26,205 nt of DNA from Streptomyces novaecaesareae (GTDB lineage Bacteria; Actinomycetota; Actinomycetes; Streptomycetales; Streptomycetaceae), in assembly GCF_000716875.1 (NCBI RefSeq), contig NZ_JNWQ01000092.1, positions 1 through 26,205 of the forward strand. Reading direction: 5' to 3'. Made by a program: the position numbers and the translations under genes. Below are positions 21,215 to 26,205 of this stretch, in pieces. Numbering within the stretch: the first letter of the stretch is position 1; the number at the start of each line of letters is the position of its first letter. A model generated the notes under the pieces. The model worked only from the letters and a program-made list of their open reading frames with translations. It was not told the origin of the DNA and made no database searches.

Positions 21215-23148
21215 CACGCCTCCCCCTCGCCGACCCGACCGGTCCCGCCCGATCCGTCAGCCCCGCCCGACCCGTCGGCCCCGCCGGCCCTGCCCGCCCC
21301 GCCCGCGCCGCCGGCCTCGTGGCCGAGCATGGCATGGTCGAGCAGGCTGATGAACGAGCGGTTGAGCAGGGCGGATTCGCTGGCCTTGAGCGGTCGGCGG
21401 GTCATCAGCACGGCCTGCCCGTACAGCGCCTCGACGGCGGTGACGGCCAGCTCGCGGTTGGTGACCGACGCGGCGCGGCGCACCAGCGGGTTGAGGTGGT
21501 TGAGCACCAGCTGGGCGCGGGGCACCTCGGCGCGCAGCGAGCCGAGGATGTCCGCCCACAACCCGTCGGCCTCGTCGGCGAGTTGGGCGCGGGTGCGCTC
21601 GTGCCGGGCCTCCCGGTTGTCGAGCAGCAGGGCGGGCGCGTTGGTGGGGTGGAAGCTGCGCAGGGCGACGTCGCAGTCGAACCGGCCGACCACCTCGCGG
21701 GCGATCGCGAGGAAGGCGTTGGCGGCCAGTTCGGCGGCCGGGTCGACGGTGTCCAGGTGCGCGGTGACGGTGCCCGGGTCGAGGTCGGAGACCGAGACGC
21801 CGGGGCGGATCTCGGGCAGCCGGTGCACCAGGTCGCGGTCGTAGGTGTAGCCGCCGTTGACCACGCCGAGCCCGGCCGCGCCCGCGATCGGGGCGACCTG
21901 GCGGAACTCCTCGACCGTACGGGTCACCAGCACCACCGGGTGGCTGCGGGTGAACTCGTCCAGGGTGACGTTGCCGTCGGTGGTCTCGAACGGCAGCCAG
22001 GGCAGCATCATCCGCAGCAACTCGTCGTCGTAGCGGGCGAGTTCCTTGACGGCCAGGTGATGGACGGACAGGAAGCGGTGCAGCAGGGCCGGGTCGCTCG
22101 CGGACAGGCCGGTCAGCCAGTCACGGATCCGGGCGCCGAGGGCGTCGCGGACGGCGGCCAGCGTCTCGTCGGCGTACAGGCCCTCGCGGGAGGCGGTGGG
22201 GCGCAGCCCGTCGGTGTCGACGACGCAGCGGACGAAGAACGCCCAGTCCGGCAGCAGTTCGTCGGCCTGGTCGGAGAGCAGCATGCCCTTGAGGTGCACC
22301 CGGTGGCCGTTGCGGCGCGAGGGCGGGGCGGCGTCCGGCAGCACGTACGCGACGCCGCGCAGGCCGACCAGCGGCAGGTCCAGCTCGATGGTGTCGAGCG
22401 GGGTGAAGTCGAAGGTGGAGCGGCAGTACTCGGCGAGCGCGTCGCGCCTGGCCAGCGGGGAGCCGTGCCGTTCGGCCCACGGCGGGGTGCGGTTGACCCG
22501 GTGCTCGGTGCCGCGCGCGTCGATCACCGTGACGTCGTGGCGCAGCAGGCTGCCGAAGTCCCGGGCCAGGCCGAGCACCCGGCCCGGGCGGGTCCACTCG
22601 GCGGCGTCGGCGCGCGGGGCCAGGGTCACGGTGGTGCCCGGCTCCGGCTTGGCCGCGGCGGGCAGGGTGCGGATGGTGTAGCTGCCGTCGGAGCTGCCGC
22701 GCCACTCGATCACCGGGGCGTCCGGGGTGGCGGCGGAGCGGGTGACCACGGTGATCTCGTCGGCGACGACGAAGCAGGCGAGCAGGCCGATGCCGAACTG
22801 GCCGATGAAGTCGCCGCGGGCCCGGGCCAGTCCGTCGCCGTCCAGCCGGCCGTCGGCGTCGCGCTTGGAGCTGCGGCCGATGGTGGCGAGGAAGGTGTGG
22901 ACGTCCTTCTCGGTCAGGCCGATGCCGGTGTCGGTGACGGACAGCTCGTCGTCGGCGCGGACGGTGATCCGGGCCGGCGCCTCGGGGTCGAGGGCGCGGC
23001 GGGCGGAGATCGCGTCCACCGCGTTCTGCAGCAGCTCGCGCAGGTAGACCCGCGGGCTGGAGTAGAGGTGGTGGGAGAGCAGGTCCACCAGGCCGCGCAG
23101 GTCCACCTGGAAGGTGTGCGCACTCGTCGGATTGTCGGTTGGGGACAC
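21214..23148 (-). CDS. HSP90-family molecular chaperone (HtpG-like)
   Basis: The 644-residue protein shows the GHKL ATPase motifs: YLRELLQNAVDAI (Glu38, Asn42), VTDTGIGL (Asp73), GRSSKRD and IGQFGIGLLACF (116-121). In the middle domain HRVHLKGMLLSDQADELLPDWAFFVRCVVDTDGLRPTASREGLY carries the catalytic-loop Arg321, equivalent to the SRE of HtpG. It should therefore bind and hydrolyse ATP. It is divergent from standard HtpG and ends in a Gly/Ala/Asp-rich tail of about 35 residues finishing GEGEA. GTG 23148 has a weak AAAGAG upstream. Its stop overlaps the TPR start, so the two proteins are made together. No HAIR or CIRCE heat-shock operator was seen upstream. Confidence 0.92.
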   Translation of the reverse strand: MSPTDNPTSAHTFQVDLRGLVDLLSHHLYSSPRVYLRELLQNAVDAISARRALDPEAPARITVRADDELSVTDTGIGLTEKDVHTFLATIGRSSKRDADGRLDGDGLARARGDFIGQFGIGLLACFVVADEITVVTRSAATPDAPVIEWRGSSDGSYTIRTLPAAAKPEPGTTVTLAPRADAAEWTRPGRVLGLARDFGSLLRHDVTVIDARGTEHRVNRTPPWAERHGSPLARRDALAEYCRSTFDFTPLDTIELDLPLVGLRGVAYVLPDAAPPSRRNGHRVHLKGMLLSDQADELLPDWAFFVRCVVDTDGLRPTASREGLYADETLAAVRDALGARIRDWLTGLSASDPALLHRFLSVHHLAVKELARYDDELLRMMLPWLPFETTDGNVTLDEFTRSHPVVLVTRTVEEFRQVAPIAGAAGLGVVNGGYTYDRDLVHRLPEIRPGVSVSDLDPGTVTAHLDTVDPAAELAANAFLAIAREVVGRFDCDVALRSFHPTNAPALLLDNREARHERTRAQLADEADGLWADILGSLRAEVPRAQLVLNHLNPLVRRAASVTNRELAVTAVEALYGQAVLMTRRPLKASESALLNRSFISLLDHAMLGHEAGGAGGAGRAGGADGSGGADGSGGTGRVGEGEA

Positions 23149-23175
23149 CGGAGGCTCTTTCGATCGCGGGGGGGT

Positions 23176-23273
23176 GATGACGGTCGCAGCGTGGATGACG
23201 GCGGACGGATGACGGTGGTGCGGTGGACGGTGGTGCGGTGGACGGATGACGGTCGCGGGGTGGATGACGGCGG
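23176..23273. repeat. Minisatellite upstream of HSP90 gene (GGATGACGG-rich)
   Basis: A 29-bp block at 23176-23204 recurs at 23245-23273 with 27 of 29 identities, and between them a 15-bp unit (TGGTGCGGTGGACGG) is repeated exactly at 23216-23230 and 23231-23245. The block lies between the stop of the upstream gene (23306) and the HSP90 start (23148). It is G-rich on the plus strand and so falls in the 5' leader of HSP90 as C-rich RNA. It may alter spacing or expression. Confidence 0.75.
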
Positions 23274-23305
23274 TGCGGTGGAGAACGGTGGTGCCGGTGC
23301 GTGGC

Positions 23306-24352
23306 TCAGCGCCGGTACGAGGCGCAGCGGTCGCGGTGGGCGCGGAACGCCTTGGCCGGGTCCCCCGAGAGGTAGTGCCAGGGCGACTTGGTGACGAAGC
23401 CGTCCAACGCGTCGAACAGCAGGCGCGCGGTCTTGGGCTGGTCGGCGAGGGAGAAGGCCATCGCGAAGGCGTTGAAGCTCGCCTGCCAGCCGCGCACCGG
23501 CGTGAAGTCCGGGTGCAGGACGGACCGGAAGGCCGCCTCCTGCAGCTCGGCCACCACGGCGGGGCTGGTCAGGTAGGCGCGGTCCTCGCCCTCCGGGAGG
23601 CTCAGCCAGTGCTCCAGGTGCGCGAGCGCCACCAGCTCGCCGAGGTGGCTGCCCTCGGGGGCGGCGAGCATCACCGAGCGGGCGAACTCGTGCATCGCGT
23701 CGTGCGAGCCGCCCCACTTGGCACTGAGCTGCTGCAGCCGCACGCGGTGCGAGGCGGGGCTCTCGGGTGCACGGCGCACAGCGGCCTCGAAGCGGCAGGC
23801 GGCGATCTCCGGGCCGAGCGAGGCGCCGAGGCCGCTCATCTGCAGGAAGTGCCAGGGGGCGTGCCAGGTCGGCTCGCGCTCGGCGACCTCCAGCAGCTGC
23901 TCCTCGGCTGTGTCCAGCCGCTGGTGGAACAGCTTCCACCGCTCCTCGGTGACGTCCTTGGCCCAGGCGCCGGTCCGGACCTCCCAGCCCCAGACGACGT
24001 GCCGGGCGCCGGACAGCATCAGCAGCAGCGTGTCGTCCGGGGTGTCGGCCAGTGCGCGCGAGGTCCACTGCTCGACCCGGGGCAGGTCCGCGATCGCCCC
24101 GACCAGGAAGCTCAGCTCGGTGCCCCCGGCGTCCTGGGCGGCGGCCAGGGCGGGGCGCAGCTCGGACCACTCCCCGTCCGCGGCCTGTCGGAGCGCCAGG
24201 CGCACCGACTCGTCCCCGAACGCAGGGTCCAACCGCGGCTCGCCCACCGTGGGCGCCTCGGCCGTACGCAGGCCGAAGCCGAACCCGCGCCCGCGCCGCC
24301 CGGCCCGGTCCTGCACGCCCGCCCCGCCGGAGCGGCGTCGGAACAGCGGCAT
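23306..24352 (-). CDS. Uncharacterised helical protein, DUF4034-like
   Basis: The 348-residue soluble protein lacks a signal or membrane segment. It has a basic N-terminus (MPLFRRRSGGAG) and then helical repeats rich in Trp and Ala: ALRQAADGEWSELRPALAAA, AEREPTWHAPWHFLQMSGLGA, CRFEAAVRRAPESPASH and GWQASFNAFAMAFSLADQP. The pattern of a load-counting alpha-solenoid with W-H-A-P-W/G repeats recalls DUF4034 proteins of actinomycetes, but I am not certain. ATG 24352 has GAGGGGG about 8 nt upstream. It precedes HSP90 on the same strand by 157 bp, so it may belong to the same functional group, although the repeat-filled gap makes a single transcript unsure. No enzymatic motif is visible. Confidence 0.7.
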   Translation of the reverse strand: MPLFRRRSGGAGVQDRAGRRGRGFGFGLRTAEAPTVGEPRLDPAFGDESVRLALRQAADGEWSELRPALAAAQDAGGTELSFLVGAIADLPRVEQWTSRALADTPDDTLLLMLSGARHVVWGWEVRTGAWAKDVTEERWKLFHQRLDTAEEQLLEVAEREPTWHAPWHFLQMSGLGASLGPEIAACRFEAAVRRAPESPASHRVRLQQLSAKWGGSHDAMHEFARSVMLAAPEGSHLGELVALAHLEHWLSLPEGEDRAYLTSPAVVAELQEAAFRSVLHPDFTPVRGWQASFNAFAMAFSLADQPKTARLLFDALDGFVTKSPWHYLSGDPAKAFRAHRDRCASYRR

Positions 24353-24413
24353 GTGTCTGGCCCCCTCGAACGTCATCGGCATCTTTCGCATGGCGGCACA
24401 GCGGCCACCCGAG

Positions 24414-24437
24414 ATGAGTACATATCACGCCCGACTG
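24414..24437 (-). promoter_or_regulatory. AT-rich patch, possible promoter of DUF4034-like gene
   Basis: On the minus strand, GTGATATGTACTCAT is one of the most AT-rich patches in the window. It lies about 60 bp upstream of ATG 24352, and TATGTA could serve as a -10. No matching -35 at standard spacing was found. The rest of the 167-bp gap to the lipoprotein gene shows nothing clear. Confidence 0.3.
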
Positions 24438-24519
24438 ACAGCCGTTTCCCCAGCCCAGCGCCCTCCCGAGTCGGGGCGCACGCCGAAGGAGGAGCCCCCC
24501 GCCCGACCGCCGCTTCGCG

Positions 24520-25314
24520 TCAGGCCAGGCCGAGCCCGGCGTCCGGCGTCTTGCCCGCCTGCGCCTGTTCGATCCGCTTGACCAGCATCACCGCGAACCG
24601 CCGCGTCGCCGCCACGTCCACGGGGCCGCCCTCGGTGGTCACGCTCGCCACCACCGTGCCGGAGCGCACGACGATGCCGACGCCCTCGCCCTCGGCCAGC
24701 GGCCCCTGGAAGGCCTGGCTCTCGCTGCCCAGCGCCGGGGCGTCGATCTTCTTGAACGGCCCGGCGGCGTACGAGGTGTACGTCTCCTTCAGGCGGTTCT
24801 TGGCCGCGTCCCGGCTGGGCAGGGTCTCGACGATGAAGCGGGCGACCACGTCACCCGAGGAGAACCGGACCGACCCGCTGAGCGGCTTGCCCGTGCAGGG
24901 CACGGCGGCGGTGCAGGTGACGGTGTGGTCGGCGGTGTCGACCTTGCGCTTCTCCTCCTCCCACCCGGCCATCGCCTTGGCGTCCGGCAGCACCTGGCCG
25001 ACCACCTTGTCGTCCAGCAGCACGCCCTCCAGGTCCGCCCCGGGCGTCTCCACGGCGGCCGGCGTGGGCGCACCCGCGGGCGCCGAGGCCGACCCGGCAG
25101 CGGCAGCGGCCGGCGCCGGCGTGGGCGCGCCGGCCGCGGGCACGGGTGCCGCAGCCGTACCGGCAGGCCCGGCCGTACTCGCCGACACCGAACTCGGCGC
25201 CCCCGACGCGACCCCCTTGGCGTCCTTCGACCCCCCGGACGAGCACCCGGCCAGTACCGCCACCAGTACCCCGGTCGCCACCCCGGCGGCTATCCGCCGA
25301 CCACCCATCCCCAT
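24520..25314 (-). CDS. Predicted lipoprotein of unknown function
   Basis: The 264-residue protein has a lipoprotein signal (MGMGGRRIAAGVATGVLVAVLAGC), with lipobox LAGC and Cys24 as the lipidation site, so it is anchored on the outer face of the membrane. A Pro/Ala/Thr-rich stalk (about 30-92) follows, then a domain of about 165 residues beginning LEGVLLDDKVVGQVLPDAKAM, with a Cys pair (VTCTAAVPC) that could form a disulphide. The domain resembles sensor-like extracellular lipoprotein domains of mycobacteria and streptomycetes, but I cannot assign it. ATG 25314 has GGAGGGAG about 6 nt upstream. It is divergent from the broken sigma factor gene, so a link with it is possible but unproven. Confidence 0.8.
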   Translation of the reverse strand: MGMGGRRIAAGVATGVLVAVLAGCSSGGSKDAKGVASGAPSSVSASTAGPAGTAAAPVPAAGAPTPAPAAAAAGSASAPAGAPTPAAVETPGADLEGVLLDDKVVGQVLPDAKAMAGWEEEKRKVDTADHTVTCTAAVPCTGKPLSGSVRFSSGDVVARFIVETLPSRDAAKNRLKETYTSYAAGPFKKIDAPALGSESQAFQGPLAEGEGVGIVVRSGTVVASVTTEGGPVDVAATRRFAVMLVKRIEQAQAGKTPDAGLGLA

Positions 25315-25441
25315 CGCCCGCTCCCTCCGGCTGTCAGTGACCCCTCAACATAGCCGCAGCTCCGCCCCCGCCCGCCGCCGGGCCCCGGGCACCCGTCCAG
25401 TACCGTCCACCGGGGTGCGACGACCGCCGACGGGGGGCAAC

Positions 25442-26065
25442 ATGACAGGCGCGGCAGACGCCGCAGACACCGCACATGCATCACATGCGGCAGGCCAGGC
25501 AGACTCAGCAAACTCGACAGGTGAGACAGGCCCGACAAGCGCGGACGGCCGGCACCCGCACGTCTCCCCGCTGGTCCGCGCGGCCCAACGGGGCGACGCC
25601 CTCGCCCTGGACGAGGTGGTGAGCGTGCTGATGCCGTACGTCGGCCGCGTCTGCGCCCCGATCGCACTGCAGGACGCGCCCGACGCCACCCAGGAGGCGG
25701 TGATCGCGATCGTCCGGAACCTGCACCAACTCAGGTCCCCGGAGGCCCTGTTCGGCTGGGCCCGGGCCATCGCCGCCCGCGAGGCAGTCCGCTTCGCGAG
25801 CCACCGCTCTCCCCAGCCCGACGCCGTCGCCGACACCGCCGCCGACCAACCCGACCACCGCGACCCCGAGTTGGCCAGCGACATCCGGGACGTCCTGGAA
25901 CGCCTCCCGCCCGACCATCGCGCGGTTCTGACGCTTCGTCATGTCTAGGGCCTGGACGAGAAGTCCGTCTCCGAGATCCTCGACCTCCCTCTGGGCACCG
26001 CCCGTTCACGACTCTTCCGCGCCCGCCACGGCTTCCGCACCGCCTGGGGCACCGAACACCGCTGA
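25442..26065 (+). pseudogene. Sigma-70-family factor gene interrupted by in-frame amber codon
   Basis: Translation from ATG 25442 gives 168 residues: an Ala/Thr/Ser-rich leader, region 2 (about 46-120, LVRAAQRGDALALDEVV to WARAIAAREAVRFAS) and the start of region 4 (LASDIRDVLERLPPDHRAVLTLRHV). It then meets TAG at 25946-25948. The same frame continues without break: GLDEKSVSEILDLPLG, then TARSRLFRARHGFR, to TGA 26063-26065. This is the rest of region 4.2 with the -35 recognition helix. The stop replaces a position that is typically Glu (LRHVEGL), so one G-to-T change (GAG to TAG) explains it. The truncated protein would lack the -35 contact. It could be a true nonsense allele, a sequencing error near a contig end, or readthrough. 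Confidence 0.82.
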
Positions 26066-26095
26066 TCCCCGAGTGATCCCCGAATGATCCCCGAA
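26063..26095 (+). repeat. Three 11-bp tandem repeats at sigma gene stop
   Basis: TGATCCCCGAG, TGATCCCCGAA and TGATCCCCGAA run head to tail. The first TGA is the stop codon of the sigma gene frame. ATCCCCG of the last unit can pair with CGGGGAT at 26111-26117 across a 17-nt loop. Confidence 0.8.
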
Positions 26096-26140
26096 GAAAT
26101 TCGCCGTCCGCGGGGATTGCCACGCCCTCCGCCGCCCTCT

Positions 26141-26168
26141 CCCTTCCTGAGACGACTCTCAAGAAGGG
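26141..26168. terminator. Hairpin at the right end, possible terminator
   Basis: CCCTTC (26141-26146) pairs with GAAGGG (26163-26168), and inside it TGAG (26148-26151) pairs with CTCA (26158-26161), separated by one mismatch, around a 6-nt loop. It lies 76 bp past the sigma frame stop. A 10-bp palindrome GGGATATCCC (26166-26175) follows directly. It could instead be an operator for a gene beyond the window. Confidence 0.4.
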
Positions 26169-26205
26169 ATATCCCGCTGCCCCACCCCCGCCCGCCGGCC
26201 CACCC

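Noticed and set aside
21319..23394. Long plus-strand open frame opposite HSP90
   Set aside because: Composition is Gly/Val/Gln/His-rich without domains. The minus strand encodes all HSP90 motifs in order.
25949..26065. Separate small gene after the amber codon
   Set aside because: It has no start codon or ribosome site after TAG, and the residues are the direct continuation of sigma region 4.
26063..26117. Replication iterons
   Set aside because: There are only three 11-bp units overlapping a stop codon, and no Rep gene or AT-rich region is nearby.
1..26205. Secondary-metabolite gene cluster
   Set aside because: SnoaL-like, LLM oxidoreductase, MFS and aminotransferase genes are present but scattered, and there is no polyketide, peptide, terpene or RiPP core enzyme. 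They read as ordinary accessory genes.

Overview
The window is very GC-rich, with strong third-position G/C bias, purine-rich Shine-Dalgarno sites, many GTG/TTG starts, overlapping stop-start junctions and Streptomyces-type families (MmyB-like XRE regulator, double-domain AsnC regulator, DasR-type operator in front of a chitinase). It is most likely a chromosomal contig of Streptomyces, Kitasatospora or a close relative. The first 34 bases are not genomic: positions 2-34 are the Nextera (Tn5) read-1 adapter, so the left edge is a draft-assembly contig end.

Layout. 109-2344: a SnoaL-like protein, an MmyB-type XRE regulator and, divergent from it, an LLM-class flavin oxidoreductase; a perfect 16-bp palindrome lies between the divergent pair. 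2361-5910 (minus): a DUF2252 protein, then a translationally coupled pair of a 4-TM membrane protein and a Tat-exported CotA-like multicopper oxidase. 5911-6280: a 370-bp gene-free stretch holding a 26-bp-period array of short inverted repeats. 6281-9693 (minus): an ABC exporter of the FtsX/MacB type (ATPase and permease overlap as ATGA). 9805-11614 (minus): a GNAT protein and a class IV aminotransferase, overlapping by 8 bp. 11751-13763: an EamA transporter divergent from a LysR regulator. 13894-16408: a 14-TM MFS exporter overlapping a double AsnC/Lrp regulator. 16522-18009: a secreted GH18 chitinase with a -35/-10 promoter and a DasR-responsive element. 18152-23148 (minus): an HSP90-family chaperone coupled to a 1020-aa TPR protein, with a DUF4034-like protein (23306-24352) upstream. 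24520-25314: a lipoprotein. 25442-26065: a sigma factor gene broken by one in-frame amber codon inside region 4.

The most unusual observation is regulatory. The 15-bp palindrome ATGAG-N5-CTCAT occurs four times exactly in the 6082-6265 array, once between the divergent EamA and LysR genes (12774-12788), and once just upstream of the AsnC/Lrp gene (15283-15297). By reading I found no other exact copy. It has the T-N11-A geometry of LysR boxes and the 15-bp length of Lrp-type sites. A local regulator acting on a multi-site array in front of the multicopper-oxidase operon is a testable hypothesis. The second is the HSP90-TPR gene pair, which recalls the Hsp90/TPR co-chaperone partnership of eukaryotes.

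All calls come from reading the sequence; no database search was run.
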